A DNA stretch of 38,367 nt from Burkholderia pseudomultivorans (GCF_902499075.1 NZ_CABVPP010000064.1:1-38367); one strand, 5' to 3'; counted from the stretch's first letter, positions 1 to 10,379 are shown. The notes: generated by a model not told the origin, from the sequence alone. Program-made: numbers and translations.

Positions 1-30
1 GGGCCGCGACAGCGGGGCGGGCGGGCGCGT

Positions 31-645
<615 letters not shown>

Positions 646-786
646 CTACGGAGCCGCATGCGGCCGCGCGCGTGCCCGGTGCAGTCGGCCCCTGCTGGAT
701 CGAGCGGCTATTATAGGGGCTGAAGCCGTCGCGCAGCGCGGCGGCGGCGCGCCGCGAGGCGCGCGGCATCGACAAGGAGAAGCCGT

Positions 787-2115
787 TTGCCGAAGTTGAG
801 CGTCGATCTCGACACCCTGAAGCGCCTCGCGCAGTTCGCGGCCCGGCGCAGCGCCGAGGATCGCATCCCGCAGGTGGCGGGCAGCCTCACGTTCACGACG
901 ATGCTGGCGCTGGTGCCGCTCGTCACGGTCGCGTTCGCGCTGTTTACCGCGTTCCCGATGTTCGCGTCGTTCCAGGTCTCGCTGCAGGGATTCCTCGCGG
1001 ATCACCTGATGCCCGCGCAGTTCAACATCCAGATCTTCAAGTACCTGAACCAGTTCGCGGCGAAGGCCAAGGGGCTGACCACGGCCGGCCTGATCGTGCT
1101 GGTCGTCACGTCGGTGATGACGATGATGACGATCGAGTCCGCGTTCAACCTGATCTGGCGCGTGCGCAAGCCGCGCCCGTTCGCGCAGCGCGTGCTCGCG
1201 TACTGGGCGCTGATCACGCTCGGCCCGCTGCTGTTCGGCGTGAGCCTGTCGCTGTCGTCCTACCTGTTTACGCAGTCGCTGGCGTTCACCGGCGCGGCGC
1301 CGTCGACGTCGATCGTCGAGTGGCTGCTCACGCTGGCGTCGCTGCCGCTGACGGTGCTCGCGTTCACGCTGCTGTACGTGTATCTGCCGAACTGCACGGT
1401 CGCGTGGCGCGACGCGGTGATCGGCGGGCTGTTCGCGGCCGTCGCGTTCGAGCTCGCGAAGCGCGGCTTCGGCTACTACGTGCGGCGCATCCCGACCTAT
1501 ACGGCCGTCTACGGCGCGTTCGCCGCGCTGCCGGTGTTCCTGCTGTGGATGTACCTGAGCTGGTTCATCGCGCTGCTCGGCGCGATGGTGACGTCGGCGC
1601 TGCCGGCGATCCGCATCGGCCAGTTCCACCGCGTCCATTATCCGGGCAGCGACCTGCTCGATGCGCTCGACATGCTCGCGCGGCTCGCGGAAGCGCGCGC
1701 GGCCGGCAAGCCCGGCTATTCGGCGCTGCGGCTCGCGACGATGCTGCGCTGCGACATGGAAACTGCGCAGCGGCTGCTGACGTTGATGGAGGAGCGGGAA
1801 TGGGTCGCGCGGCTGGATGGCGGCGAAGGCGCCGCACGCTACATCCTGCTCGCGAACCCGGAGCGGCTGACCCTCGCGCAGCTGTTCGACGTGCTGGTGA
1901 TCGACCGCACCGAGCTGACCTACCAGCTGCAGCGGCGCCGCAGCCATGTCGACGGCGCGGCGCTGCTCGCGGTGCTGTCGAACGACCGCTTCGACGTGTC
2001 GCTCGCGTCGCTGATCGCCGCGCATCGGCTGGCCGGCGCACATCCCGCGGCGGTGCCGGGACCGGCGCCGGACGGTGCGCCCGACCCGCACGCGCGCCCG
2101 CCGCGCACCGCCTAA
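787..2115 (+). CDS. YihY/BrkB family inner membrane protein
   Basis: A 442-residue polytopic membrane protein of the YihY (UPF0761/BrkB-like) family; the molecular function of this family is not firmly known. Hydrophobic segments run through about residues 35-270, including LTTAGLIVLVVTSVMTMMTI and the family region ending in PVFLLWMYLSWFIALLGA. The last 160 residues are soluble and look like a winged-helix cytoplasmic domain (SALRLATMLRCDMETAQRLL). The start is a TTG codon, chosen because an AAGGAG ribosome site sits 7 bases upstream and it gives the expected N terminus. It converges with the Mpo1-like gene, stop to stop 18 bases apart. Confidence 0.88.
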   Translation: MPKLSVDLDTLKRLAQFAARRSAEDRIPQVAGSLTFTTMLALVPLVTVAFALFTAFPMFASFQVSLQGFLADHLMPAQFNIQIFKYLNQFAAKAKGLTTAGLIVLVVTSVMTMMTIESAFNLIWRVRKPRPFAQRVLAYWALITLGPLLFGVSLSLSSYLFTQSLAFTGAAPSTSIVEWLLTLASLPLTVLAFTLLYVYLPNCTVAWRDAVIGGLFAAVAFELAKRGFGYYVRRIPTYTAVYGAFAALPVFLLWMYLSWFIALLGAMVTSALPAIRIGQFHRVHYPGSDLLDALDMLARLAEARAAGKPGYSALRLATMLRCDMETAQRLLTLMEEREWVARLDGGEGAARYILLANPERLTLAQLFDVLVIDRTELTYQLQRRRSHVDGAALLAVLSNDRFDVSLASLIAAHRLAGAHPAAVPGPAPDGAPDPHARPPRTA

Positions 2116-2133
2116 GCCCGCCGCCGGCGAACG

Positions 2134-2451
2134 TTACAGCGGAATCTTGCCGGTGCAGATGTCCTTGAACATCACCCAGTCGCCCATCAGGCTGTAGACC
2201 GGGTGCCGAAACGTGGCGGGGCGGTTCTTCTCGAAGAAGAAGTGTCCGACCCACGCGAACGCGTAGCCGCACACGATCGCCGCCGGCAGCCACAGCCAGT
2301 GGCCGGTCGCGATCGCCATCGCGACGCAGCCGATCACGCCGAGCGAGCCGATGAAGTGCAGCCGCCGCGACGTCAGGTTCTGGTGTTCGTTCAGGTAGTA
2401 AGGATAGAAATCGGCGAAGCTGGCGAATTGCTCCGAATGCGTATGCGCCAT
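2134..2451 (-). CDS. Mpo1-like (DUF962) small membrane protein
   Basis: A 105-residue protein of the DUF962/Mpo1-like family. Yeast Mpo1 is an iron-dependent fatty-acid alpha-dioxygenase; whether bacterial members catalyse the same reaction is inference. Conserved histidine motifs are visible: NEHQN, RRLHFIG and VGHFFFEKNRPATFRHP. Between them lie hydrophobic stretches (SLGVIGCVAMAIA and LWLPAAIVCGYAFAWVG) that would place it in the inner membrane. The start at 2451 is preferred over the longer frame to 2589 because GAGGAGA lies directly upstream and the extra 46 residues look like translated intergenic sequence. Confidence 0.85.
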   Translation of the reverse strand: MAHTHSEQFASFADFYPYYLNEHQNLTSRRLHFIGSLGVIGCVAMAIATGHWLWLPAAIVCGYAFAWVGHFFFEKNRPATFRHPVYSLMGDWVMFKDICTGKIPL

Positions 2452-2609
2452 GGCCGTCTCCTCGGGGCCGCTGTCGATGCGGTCATTGTGCGGCGGGCGG
2501 CCGGCGTCCGCAAGCCGGGCCGGGACGCCGCACCGGCGCGCGCTTTCCTTTTGACAGGCTTTCCGATAGGATCGAAAGCGGTTTTGCATTCAAGCATGAG
2601 GGGACTACG

Positions 2610-3065
2610 ATGCGCGTCAGCGATATTCTCAAAGTGAAGGGCAACACGCTGTTTACGGTGACGCCCGATAAGCCGCTGCGCGAAGCGGTCGATACGATGG
2701 CCGAACACGATATCGGTTCGCTCGTCGTGATGGAGTACGGCGATCTGGTCGGGATGCTGACGTTCCGCGAAGTGATCCTGCGCCTGCACGAGAACGGCGG
2801 CGCGATCGGCGACGTGCAGGTGCGCAAGGTGATGGACGAGCCGCTCACCTGCACGCCGGAAACCGACGTCAACGAAGTGCGCCGGATGATGCTCGAGCGC
2901 CATGCGCGCTACATGCCGGTGCTCGACAAGAAGGTGCTGATGGGCGTGATCTCGTTCTACGACGTCGCGAAGACGGTCGTCGAGGCGCAGAGCTTCGAGA
3001 ACCGGATGCTGAAGGCCTACATCCGCGACTGGCCGGAACCGGAAGCCCAGGCGCACAAGCCGTGA
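2610..3065 (+). CDS. Tandem CBS-domain protein
   Basis: A 151-residue cytosolic protein made almost entirely of two CBS domains (about residues 5-65 and 72-132), which pair to form a Bateman module that usually senses adenine nucleotides. Typical strands are visible (TPDKPLREAVDTMAEHDIGSLVVM, shown here only by its ends TPDK and SLVVM, and MPVLDKKVLMGVISFYDV). No catalytic domain is attached, so it is probably a stand-alone regulator; its partner cannot be told from the sequence. The ATG start has AGGGGAC a few bases upstream. It is transcribed away from the Mpo1-like gene. Confidence 0.88.
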   Translation: MRVSDILKVKGNTLFTVTPDKPLREAVDTMAEHDIGSLVVMEYGDLVGMLTFREVILRLHENGGAIGDVQVRKVMDEPLTCTPETDVNEVRRMMLERHARYMPVLDKKVLMGVISFYDVAKTVVEAQSFENRMLKAYIRDWPEPEAQAHKP

Positions 3066-3207
3066 ACCGCGCCGCGCCCGGCGTCATGACGCGCGGGCGC
3101 GGCGAGCCGGCACGCGGCGGCACAGGCACGGCCTGCGCCGCCGTTTTTCCAACAACACTACGACAAGGCCCGCGCAGCTTCGCCAAGACGACGCGCGCGT
3201 ATTCCGC

Positions 3208-5142
3208 ATGAGCGATCAAACGCAAGTCTCGTCGGGGCGACGCAGCGAACGGCGCGCCCACGCGTCCCAGTTCGACCTGTTGCGCGAGCGCCGTTTCGCG
3301 CCGTTCTTCACGACCCAGTTCCTCGGCGCGCTGAACGACAACGTCTTCAAGATCGGCTTCACGTCGCTGGTCACCTATCACACCGCGCGGTTCTCGGGCG
3401 TCGATGCGAAAACCGCCGCGTTCCTGATTTCCGCGATCTTCATCCTGCCGTTCGTGCTGTTCTCGGCCACCTCCGGACAGATCGCCGACAAGTACGACAA
3501 GGCGACGCTCACGCGCTTCGTGAAGACCTTCGAGATCGTGCTGATGCTGGTCGGCGCGGCCGGTTTCGTCACGCACAGCGCGGTGCTGCTGTATCTGTGC
3601 ACGTTCATGATGGGGATGCACTCGACGCTGTTCGGGCCGGTCAAGTATTCGTATCTGCCGCAGCATCTCGCCGAGCAGGAGCTGGTCGGCGGCAACGGCC
3701 TCGTCGAGATGGGCACCTTCATCGCGATCCTGATCGGCACGATCATCGGCGGCGCGGCCGCGGGGATCGAGGGCAGCGGCGAGCGCGTGCTGGCCGTCAG
3801 CGTCGTCGTGATCGCGCTCGCGGGGCGGCTCGTCGCGCAGCGTGTGCCGGCCACGCCCGCGCCGCAGCCCGATCTCGTGATCAACTGGAATCCGTTCAGC
3901 GAGACCTGGCGCAATCTCGCGCTCGCGCGGCAGAACCGCACCGTGTTCCTGAGCCTGCTCGGCATCTCGTGGCTGTGGTTCGTCGGCGCGACCTTCCTCA
4001 CGTCGTTCTTCAATTTCGCGAAGGACGTGCTGTCAGCGAGCCCCGACGTCGTCACGGTGCTGCTCGCGACGTTCTCGGTCGGCATCGGCCTCGGCTCGCT
4101 GCTGTGCGAGCGGCTGTCGCAGCGGCGCGTCGAGATCGGCCTCGTGCCGCTCGGCTCGATCGGCATCAGCGTGTTCGCGATCGAGCTGTATTTCGCGAGC
4201 CGCGCGCTGCCGTCGCCGGGGCACCTGCTGTCGGTCGGCGAATTCCTGGCCGGTGCGCGCCACTGGCGCATCCTCGTCGACCTGTTCCTGCTCGCGATGT
4301 TCGGCGGCTTCTACAGCGTGCCGCTCTATGCGCTGATCCAGAGCCGCAGCGCGCCGACCCACCGCGCGCGGATCATCGCCGCGAACAATATCCTGAACGC
4401 GCTGTTCATGATCCTGTCGGCGCTGATGGCGATGGGGCTGACCAAGGCCGGTGTCGGCATCCCGGGGCTGTTCCTCGTCACCGCGCTGCTCAACGTCGTC
4501 GTCGCGGCCTATATCTACCTGCTGGTGCCCGAGTTCCTGCTGCGCTTCGTCGCGTGGGTGCTCGTGCATACGTTCTACCGGATCCGGCTCGTGCACGCGG
4601 AGCGGATTCCGGAAGAGGGCGCGGCCGTGCTCGTGTGCAATCACGTCAGCTACGTCGATGCACTGGTGCTGGCCGCCGCAAGCCCGCGCCCGATCCGCTT
4701 CGTGATGGATCACCGGATCTTCAAGACGCGCTTCGCGAGCTGGGTGTTCCGGCATGCGAAGGCGATCCCGATCGCGCCGCGCCACGAGGATCCGGCGATG
4801 CTCGCGCGCGCGTACGACGCGTGCGAGGCCGCGCTGAAGGACGGCGAACTCGTGTGCATCTTCCCCGAGGGCAAGCTGACCAAGACCGGCGACATCAACA
4901 CGTTCCACCACGGGATCACCGAGATCCTGCGCCGCACGCCGGTGCCCGTGATTCCGATGGCGCTGCGCGGGCTGTGGGGCAGCGTGTTCTCGCGGCATGC
5001 GCAGGCGAAGCTGCCGCGGCCCGTCACGCGCGGCGTGATGAGCCGGCTGACGCTCGCGGTCGGCGAGCCGATCCCGTCGACGCACGCGACGCCCGAGGCG
5101 TTGCAGGCCGCGGTCAGCGAGCTGCGCGGCGCGCGGAAGTAG
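3208..5142 (+). CDS. MFS transporter fused to 1-acyl-glycerol-3-phosphate acyltransferase
   Basis: A 644-residue two-part membrane protein. The first ~430 residues are a major-facilitator transporter of the LplT type ([14 protein letters not shown] near the N terminus, about 12 hydrophobic segments). The last ~200 residues are a PlsC-like acyltransferase with the catalytic HX4D box in NHVSYVDA and the phosphate-binding [10 protein letters not shown]. In E. coli, LplT flips lysophospholipid inward and Aas re-acylates it; here the transporter and acyltransferase share one chain but the AMP-binding acyl-ACP synthetase part of Aas is absent. A lysophospholipid repair role is inferred from this architecture. 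No clear ribosome site precedes the ATG. Confidence 0.88.
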   Translation: MSDQTQVSSGRRSERRAHASQFDLLRERRFAPFFTTQFLGALNDNVFKIGFTSLVTYHTARFSGVDAKTAAFLISAIFILPFVLFSATSGQIADKYDKATLTRFVKTFEIVLMLVGAAGFVTHSAVLLYLCTFMMGMHSTLFGPVKYSYLPQHLAEQELVGGNGLVEMGTFIAILIGTIIGGAAAGIEGSGERVLAVSVVVIALAGRLVAQRVPATPAPQPDLVINWNPFSETWRNLALARQNRTVFLSLLGISWLWFVGATFLTSFFNFAKDVLSASPDVVTVLLATFSVGIGLGSLLCERLSQRRVEIGLVPLGSIGISVFAIELYFASRALPSPGHLLSVGEFLAGARHWRILVDLFLLAMFGGFYSVPLYALIQSRSAPTHRARIIAANNILNALFMILSALMAMGLTKAGVGIPGLFLVTALLNVVVAAYIYLLVPEFLLRFVAWVLVHTFYRIRLVHAERIPEEGAAVLVCNHVSYVDALVLAAASPRPIRFVMDHRIFKTRFASWVFRHAKAIPIAPRHEDPAMLARAYDACEAALKDGELVCIFPEGKLTKTGDINTFHHGITEILRRTPVPVIPMALRGLWGSVFSRHAQAKLPRPVTRGVMSRLTLAVGEPIPSTHATPEALQAAVSELRGARK

Positions 5143-5431
5143 CGGCTCGGTATCGGAAGCCGGGCGGTTTCGGCCGGACGGCAGCGTTACGGGCAGCCTG
5201 TTTCGGGGCTGGCGGAACGGCTGCCCGTTTGCCGGTGTCGGTACGGTCGATCGTGCCGCGACATCCCGGCCTGCGCCGACCGGCCGGTCGGCGTCGCATC
5301 GCGCGGCCCGCATCGCCGGAGCGGCTGGCATAATATCGGTTTACCTCTTTTTCGATCGGCGAACCGGCGGGCTGCCCGTTGCACGACAGGCGGCGTCCCG
5401 GTTTGCCCATTTCTCTTTGGGCGGTTCCATC

Positions 5432-6532
5432 ATGTCCGGCAATACCCTCGGCACGCTTTTCACTGTCACGACCTTCGGCGAATCGCACGGTCCCGCGATC
5501 GGCTGCGTGATCGACGGCTGCCCGCCGGGGATGGCGCTGAGCGAGGCCGACATCCAGGTCGAGCTCGACCGCCGCAAGCCGGGCACGTCGCGGCACGTCA
5601 CGCAGCGGCAGGAGGCCGACGAGGTCGAGATCCTGTCGGGCGTGTTCGAAGGCGTGACGACCGGCACGCCGATCGCGCTGCTGATCCGCAATACCGACCA
5701 GCGCAGCAAGGACTACGGCAACATCGTCGAGACGTTCCGGCCCGGCCATGCCGACTACACGTACTGGCAGAAGTACGGCGTGCGCGACTACCGCGGCGGC
5801 GGCCGCTCGTCCGCGCGCCTGACCGCGCCGATCGTCGGCGCGGGCGCGGTCGCGAAGAAGTGGCTGCGCGAGCGTTTCGGCGTCGAGGTGCGCGGCTACA
5901 TGAGCGCGCTCGGCGAAATCGAGGTGCCGTTCGTCGACTGGTCGCACGTGCGCGAAAACCCGTTCTTCGCGCCGAACGCGGCGATCGTTCCCGAGCTCGA
6001 GGCCTACATGGACGCGCTGCGCAAGGACGGCGATTCGATCGGCGCGCGCATCGACGTCGTCGCGTCGGGCGTGCCGGTCGGCTGGGGCGAGCCGGTGTTC
6101 GACCGGCTCGACGCGGACATCGCGAAGGCGATGATGAGCATCAACGCGGTGAAGGGCGTCGAGATCGGCGCAGGGTTCGACAGTGTCGCGCAGCGCGGCT
6201 CGGTGCACGGCGACGAACTGACGCCGGCCGGTTTCGTCGGCAACCACGCGGGCGGCGTGCTCGGCGGGATTTCGACGGGGCAGGACATCACGGTGTCGAT
6301 CGCGATCAAGCCGACGTCGAGCATCCGCACGCCGCGCCGCTCGATCACGAAGGACGGCGAGCAGGCGACGGTCGAAACCTTCGGGCGTCACGATCCGTGC
6401 GTGGGCATCCGCGCGACGCCGATCGCCGAGTCGATGCTTGCGCTGGTGCTGATCGACCATGCGCTGCGCCATCGCGCGCAGTGCGGCGACGTCGAAACGC
6501 AGACGCCGAAGATCGCCGGCAGCGCGACGTAA
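5432..6532 (+). CDS. aroC: Chorismate synthase
   Basis: Last step of the shikimate pathway: trans elimination of phosphate from EPSP to give chorismate, needing reduced FMN. The 366-residue product matches the family length (361 in E. coli). Signature segments are [12 protein letters not shown] near the N terminus, [14 protein letters not shown] in the middle and [11 protein letters not shown]. The start at the ATG 5432 fits the conserved N terminus (SGNTLGTLF); an in-frame TTG 15 bases earlier is less likely. It ends facing the ETF-QO gene, with a hairpin for each strand between them. Confidence 0.96.
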   Translation: MSGNTLGTLFTVTTFGESHGPAIGCVIDGCPPGMALSEADIQVELDRRKPGTSRHVTQRQEADEVEILSGVFEGVTTGTPIALLIRNTDQRSKDYGNIVETFRPGHADYTYWQKYGVRDYRGGGRSSARLTAPIVGAGAVAKKWLRERFGVEVRGYMSALGEIEVPFVDWSHVRENPFFAPNAAIVPELEAYMDALRKDGDSIGARIDVVASGVPVGWGEPVFDRLDADIAKAMMSINAVKGVEIGAGFDSVAQRGSVHGDELTPAGFVGNHAGGVLGGISTGQDITVSIAIKPTSSIRTPRRSITKDGEQATVETFGRHDPCVGIRATPIAESMLALVLIDHALRHRAQCGDVETQTPKIAGSAT

Positions 6533-6585
6533 CGGCGCAGTCCGGGCGCCGCCGGCGCGCGGACGGGGCAGGCCGATACAAAAGG

Positions 6586-6610
6586 ACGGGGCGCCATAGC
6601 GCCCCGTTTG
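6586..6610 (+). terminator. Hairpin downstream of aroC
   Basis: A nine-pair stem with a CATA loop (CGGGGCGC / GCGCCCCG core) about 55 bases after the aroC stop. It is followed by only GTTTG, so it is a weak intrinsic terminator or an mRNA 3-prime end stabiliser. Confidence 0.5.
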
Positions 6611-6624
6611 CGTTGAACGATGTA

Positions 6625-6648
6625 GAAAACGCCGCGCGAAGCGGCGTG
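6625..6648 (-). terminator. Rho-independent terminator of the ETF-QO gene
   Basis: Read on the minus strand this is an ACGCCGC / GCGGCGT stem with a five-base loop followed by TTTTCT, starting 9 bases after the stop of the ETF-ubiquinone oxidoreductase gene. Confidence 0.65.
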
Positions 6649-6656
6649 CTGCGGCC

Positions 6657-8330
6657 TTACATATTCGGATAATTCGGGCCGCCGCCGCCTTCCGGCGTGA
6701 CCCACACGATGTTCTGCGTCGGGTCCTTGATGTCGCAGGTCTTGCAGTGCACGCAGTTCTGCGCGTTGATCACTAGGCGGTCGCTGCCGTCGTCGTTCTT
6801 CACGAACTCGTACACGGCCGCCGGGCAGAACCGGCTTTCGGGGCCTGCGTAGGTGCGCAGGTTCACGTTCACCGGCACGCTCGCATCCTTCAGCGTCAGG
6901 TGCGCCGGCTGGTTCTCCTCGTGGTTCGTGTTCGAGATGAACACCGACGAGAGGCGATCGAACGTCAGCTTGCCGTCCGGCTTCGGATACACGATCGGCT
7001 CGCACTGCGACGCCGGCTTCAGCATCTCGTGGTCCGCATGCTTGTGGTGCAGCGTCCACGGCACGTTGCCGCCCATCACCTTCTGCTCGATGCCGACCAT
7101 CAGCGTGCCGAGGTACAGCCCCTTGGCCATCCACTGCTTGAAGTTGCGCGCGCGGTACAGCTCCGTGTACAGCCACGACTGCTTGAATGCGTCCGGATAG
7201 GCGTTCAGTTCGTCCGACTGCCGGCCGGCCTGCACCGCGTCGAACGCGGCGTCCGCCGCCAGCATGCCGGTCTTGATCGCCGCGTGGCTGCCCTTGATCC
7301 GCGACGCGTTCAGGAAGCCCGCGTCGTCGCCGATCAGCGCGCCGCCCGGGAACACCGTCTTCGGCAGCGACAGCAGCCCGCCCGCGGTGATCGCGCGCGC
7401 GCCGTACGACACGCGCTTGCCGCCTTCGAGGAATGCGCGGATCGACGGATGGGTCTTGTAGCGCTGGAATTCCTCGAACGGCGATAGGTACGGGTTCGTG
7501 TAGCCGAGGCCCACCACGAAGCCGACCACGACCTGGTTGTTGTCCATGTGATACAGGAACGAGCCGCCGTAGGTATCGGACTTCAGCGGCCAGCCGGCCG
7601 TGTGGATCACGAGGCCCGGCTTGTGCTTCGCGGGATCGATTTCCCACAGCTCCTTGATGCCGATCCCGTACGCCTGCGGATCGGCGTTCGCGTCGAGCTT
7701 GAACTTCGAGATCAGCTGGCGGCCGAGATGGCCGCGGCAGCCTTCGGCGAACAGCGTGTACTTCGCGTGCAGTTCCATGCCGAGCTGGAAGTTCTCGGTC
7801 GGCTCGCCGTCCTTGCCCACGCCCATGTTGCCGGTGGCGACGCCCTTCACCGAGCCGTCGTCGTTGTAGAGGATTTCCGCGGCCGGGAAGCCCGGGAAGA
7901 TCTCGACGCCGAGCGCCTCGGCCTGCTGGCCCAGCCAGCGCGTGACGTTGCCGAGCGAAATCACGTAGTTGCCGTGGTTCTTGAAGTTGTCCGGCAACGC
8001 CCAGTTCGGCGTGGCGACCGCGCTTTTCTCGGACAGGAACAGGAAGCGGTCTTCCGTCACCTCGACGTCCAAAGGCGCGCCGCGTTCCTTCCAGTCGGGA
8101 AACAGCTCGGTGATCGCGCGCGGGTCCATCACCGCACCCGACAGGATGTGCGCGCCGATCTCGGAGCCCTTCTCGAGCACGCATACGCCGATCTCGGCGC
8201 CTTTCTCGGCGGCCAGCTGCTTGAGCCGGATCGCGGCCGACAGCCCGGCCGGGCCGCCGCCGACGATCACGACGTCGTATTCCATCGATTCGCGCGGGCC
8301 GTATTGCTCGATGAGGCTTGCGGGGGTCAT
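6657..8330 (-). CDS. Electron transfer flavoprotein-ubiquinone oxidoreductase
   Basis: A 557-residue membrane-associated FAD and iron-sulfur enzyme that passes electrons from reduced ETF, fed by acyl-CoA and amino-acid dehydrogenases, to ubiquinone. The N terminus carries the FAD Rossmann motif VVIVGGGPAGLSAA; the C terminus carries the 4Fe-4S ligands in FCPAAVYEF and NCVHCKTCDIKDPTQN. Length fits the bacterial family. The start at 8330 is preferred over the longer frame to 8408 because AGAGGAA lies just upstream and the FAD motif then sits at the usual distance. Its neighbour on the other strand is an SDR/thioesterase pair, which fits a fatty-acid oxidation setting. Confidence 0.95.
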   Translation of the reverse strand: MTPASLIEQYGPRESMEYDVVIVGGGPAGLSAAIRLKQLAAEKGAEIGVCVLEKGSEIGAHILSGAVMDPRAITELFPDWKERGAPLDVEVTEDRFLFLSEKSAVATPNWALPDNFKNHGNYVISLGNVTRWLGQQAEALGVEIFPGFPAAEILYNDDGSVKGVATGNMGVGKDGEPTENFQLGMELHAKYTLFAEGCRGHLGRQLISKFKLDANADPQAYGIGIKELWEIDPAKHKPGLVIHTAGWPLKSDTYGGSFLYHMDNNQVVVGFVVGLGYTNPYLSPFEEFQRYKTHPSIRAFLEGGKRVSYGARAITAGGLLSLPKTVFPGGALIGDDAGFLNASRIKGSHAAIKTGMLAADAAFDAVQAGRQSDELNAYPDAFKQSWLYTELYRARNFKQWMAKGLYLGTLMVGIEQKVMGGNVPWTLHHKHADHEMLKPASQCEPIVYPKPDGKLTFDRLSSVFISNTNHEENQPAHLTLKDASVPVNVNLRTYAGPESRFCPAAVYEFVKNDDGSDRLVINAQNCVHCKTCDIKDPTQNIVWVTPEGGGGPNYPNM

Positions 8331-8418
8331 TGGCGTTCCTCTAACCGTTAGAATGCTTTTATTCGGGAGCGTATTGTCTGCGAAACGAAACGCATGCCGC
8401 AACAACATGCGGCTAGAT

Positions 8419-8446
8419 TAGCACGACCGTTCTATTTTTTGTGCTA
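8419..8446. promoter_or_regulatory. Dyad between ETF-QO and SDR genes
   Basis: An inverted repeat, TAGCAC then 16 bases then GTGCTA, lies in the 179-base divergent gap. Its size is compatible with an operator, but no regulator is identifiable from the sequence. Confidence 0.3.
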
Positions 8447-8509
8447 GGGTTATGCCGCGCCGGCCGTGCTGTCCGGACGGCGAAACGACATCGAAAGGGG
8501 ATGTGCAAA

Positions 8510-9286
8510 ATGGGTCGATCGATCAATCTGGAAGGCAAGGTCGCGCTGGTCACGGGCGCGTCGAGCGGCCTCGGGCAACGCTTTGCGCAGGTGTTGTCGC
8601 AGGCGGGTGCGAAGGTCGTGCTGGCGAGCCGCCGCGTCGAGCGCCTGAAGGAGCTGCGCGCGGAGATCGAGGCGGCGGGCGGCGCCGCGCACGTCGTGTC
8701 GCTCGACGTCACCGACGAGCAGAGCATCAAGGCGGCCGTCGCGCACGCGGAGACCGAAGCCGGTACGATCGACATCCTCGTGAACAATTCGGGCGTGTCG
8801 ACGATGCAGAAGCTGGTCGACGTGACGCCGGCCGATTTCGAGTTCGTGTTCGACACCAACACGCGCGGCGCGTTTTTCGTCGCGCAGGAAGTCGCGAAGC
8901 GGATGATCATGCGCGCGAACGGCAACGGCAAGCCGCCGTACCGGATCATCAACATCGCGTCGGTGGCCGGCCTGCGCGCGTTTCCGCAGATCGGGCTGTA
9001 CGCGATGAGCAAGGCCGCGGTCGTGCAGATGACGCGCGCGATGGCGCTCGAATGGGGCCGCCACGGGATCAACGTCAACGCGATCTGTCCGGGCTATATC
9101 GATACCGAAATCAATCATTACCTGTGGGAAACCGAGCAGGGCCAGAAGCTGCAGTCGATGCTGCCGCGCCGGCGCGTCGGCAAGCCGCAGGATCTCGACG
9201 GGCTGTTGTTGCTGCTCGCGGCCGACGAGTCGCAGTTCATCAACGGCTCGATTATCTCCGCCGACGACGGCTTCGGCCTCGCCTGA
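8510..9286 (+). CDS. SDR-family oxidoreductase
   Basis: A 258-residue short-chain dehydrogenase/reductase using NAD(P)H. The cofactor motif TGASSGLG, the structural NNSG, the catalytic Ser in NIASVAG and the YxxxK pair in YAMSK are all present, and the C terminus (NGSIISADDGFGLA) is typical. The substrate is not predictable; beta-ketoacyl or 3-hydroxyacyl compounds are plausible given the thioesterase that follows 32 bases downstream and the ETF-QO gene upstream. The start at 8510 is chosen because AAAGGGGA precedes it and the strand leading into the cofactor motif begins there; the longer frame from 8441 adds an Arg-rich unlikely leader. Confidence 0.92.
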   Translation: MGRSINLEGKVALVTGASSGLGQRFAQVLSQAGAKVVLASRRVERLKELRAEIEAAGGAAHVVSLDVTDEQSIKAAVAHAETEAGTIDILVNNSGVSTMQKLVDVTPADFEFVFDTNTRGAFFVAQEVAKRMIMRANGNGKPPYRIINIASVAGLRAFPQIGLYAMSKAAVVQMTRAMALEWGRHGINVNAICPGYIDTEINHYLWETEQGQKLQSMLPRRRVGKPQDLDGLLLLLAADESQFINGSIISADDGFGLA

Positions 9287-9318
9287 GTGGATGACATCCA
9301 GCAACAAAGAAGACTGCA

Positions 9319-9750
9319 ATGAGCGATTACCTCCCCGTATTTGAAATGTCGATGCCGATTCGCTGGGGCGACATGGATGCGTTCGGCCACGTGAACAACA
9401 CGGTCTATTTCCGTTACATGGAGCAGGCCCGGATCTCGTGGTTCGAGCAGCTCGGGATTGCCGGCGGCAACGGCGAAGGGCAGGGGCCGGTCATCGTGAC
9501 GGCGTCGATGGAGTTCCTGAAGCAGTTGCACTATCCGGGCGACGTGATCGCGCGGATGTCGGTCGCGAAACCGGGGCGCAGCAGCTTCGACACGGGTTTC
9601 GAGCTCACGCGCGCGGACGATCCGCAGCACCTGTATGCGCGCGGCAACGCGCGCTGCGTCTGGGTCGACTATGCGCTCGGCAAGTCGGTGCCGCTGCCGC
9701 AGGTGCTACGCGACACGATCGAGCGCGCGCTCGAGTCGAAGGTCGGCTGA
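9319..9750 (+). CDS. 4HBT-family acyl-CoA thioesterase
   Basis: A 143-residue hotdog-fold thioesterase that should hydrolyse acyl-CoA to free acid and CoA. The family motif is clear in RWGDMDAFGHVNN, with the catalytic Asp and the GHVNN turn, followed by RYMEQARISWFEQLG. Length is normal for YbgC/FadM-like members. It lies 32 bases after the SDR gene on the same strand, so the two are probably co-transcribed. Substrate chain length cannot be read from the sequence. Confidence 0.9.
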   Translation: MSDYLPVFEMSMPIRWGDMDAFGHVNNTVYFRYMEQARISWFEQLGIAGGNGEGQGPVIVTASMEFLKQLHYPGDVIARMSVAKPGRSSFDTGFELTRADDPQHLYARGNARCVWVDYALGKSVPLPQVLRDTIERALESKVG

Positions 9751-9833
9751 CAGCGGTGCGCCGGCGCCCGGTCGCCGGCGGTTTTGCAAGCCCGACGGGC
9801 TTCGGATCGGCCGCATGCGCGGCCGATTGCCAT

Positions 9834-10379
9834 TCACTGTCCGAGCAGACGCTGCAGCAGCTCCGGCGTATTGCTCGTCCCGTACTTGCGCATCAGCCGC
9901 GCGCGGTAGATGTCGACCGTGCGCGAGCTGATGTCGAGCACGCGTCCGATCTGCTTGCTGGTCTTGCCGGTCGCGAGCTGCGCGGCGATCTCGCGTTCGC
10001 GCGGCGTCAGTTCGACGGCGACGCGGCGCGTCGCGCTCAGATCCTCGAAGGTCCAGACGCCGGCCGCGAGCGGCGCGGTGCGGTCGAGCGCGCGGCCCGT
10101 CACATGGCACCAGAACAGCTCGCCGTCGGCGCGTTTCATGATTCTGTCATCCGCGTAGATGCCGTTCGCGATCATCACGCGCGAGATTCGCTCGCCGATC
10201 CGCTGAAACTCGTCCGGCGACGGATACAGCACTTCATAGGATTTCCCGATCAGGTCGGTGCGCGCGCAGCGGAAAATCGCCGCGACCGCATCGTTGCAGT
10301 CCTCGATCACGCGGTCGCGCGACATGACGAGCCCGAGCGGCGCGAGGTGGAAGGCGGTCTGGTAATCGAGAGCGGGCAT
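9834..10379 (-). CDS. PAS-domain LuxR/FixJ-type transcriptional regulator
   Basis: A 181-residue protein with an N-terminal PAS domain (about residues 5-110; APLGLVMSRDRVIEDCND and DLIGKSYEVLYPS) and a C-terminal LuxR helix-turn-helix (ELTPREREIAAQLATGKTSK then SSRTVDIYRARLMRK). There is no phosphoacceptor receiver domain, so it probably senses a small ligand or redox state through PAS. It is divergent from scoAB across 224 bases, and regulation of that operon is a reasonable inference. The start at 10379 is chosen because the PAS domain begins at once; the frame extends to 10622 but through sequence upstream that reads as promoter region. Its ribosome site is weak. Confidence 0.85.
   Translation of the reverse strand: MPALDYQTAFHLAPLGLVMSRDRVIEDCNDAVAAIFRCARTDLIGKSYEVLYPSPDEFQRIGERISRVMIANGIYADDRIMKRADGELFWCHVTGRALDRTAPLAAGVWTFEDLSATRRVAVELTPREREIAAQLATGKTSKQIGRVLDISSRTVDIYRARLMRKYGTSNTPELLQRLLGQ

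Noticed and set aside
646-2091. A 481-residue minus-strand open frame
   Set aside because: Opposite the yihY-like gene, extremely Arg/Gln/His-rich; a GC-skew shadow.
5189-5226. CGGGCAGCC / GGCTGCCCG inverted repeat after the MFS-acyltransferase gene
   Set aside because: A 20-base loop and no T-tract; it is not convincing as a terminator or an operator in such GC-rich sequence.
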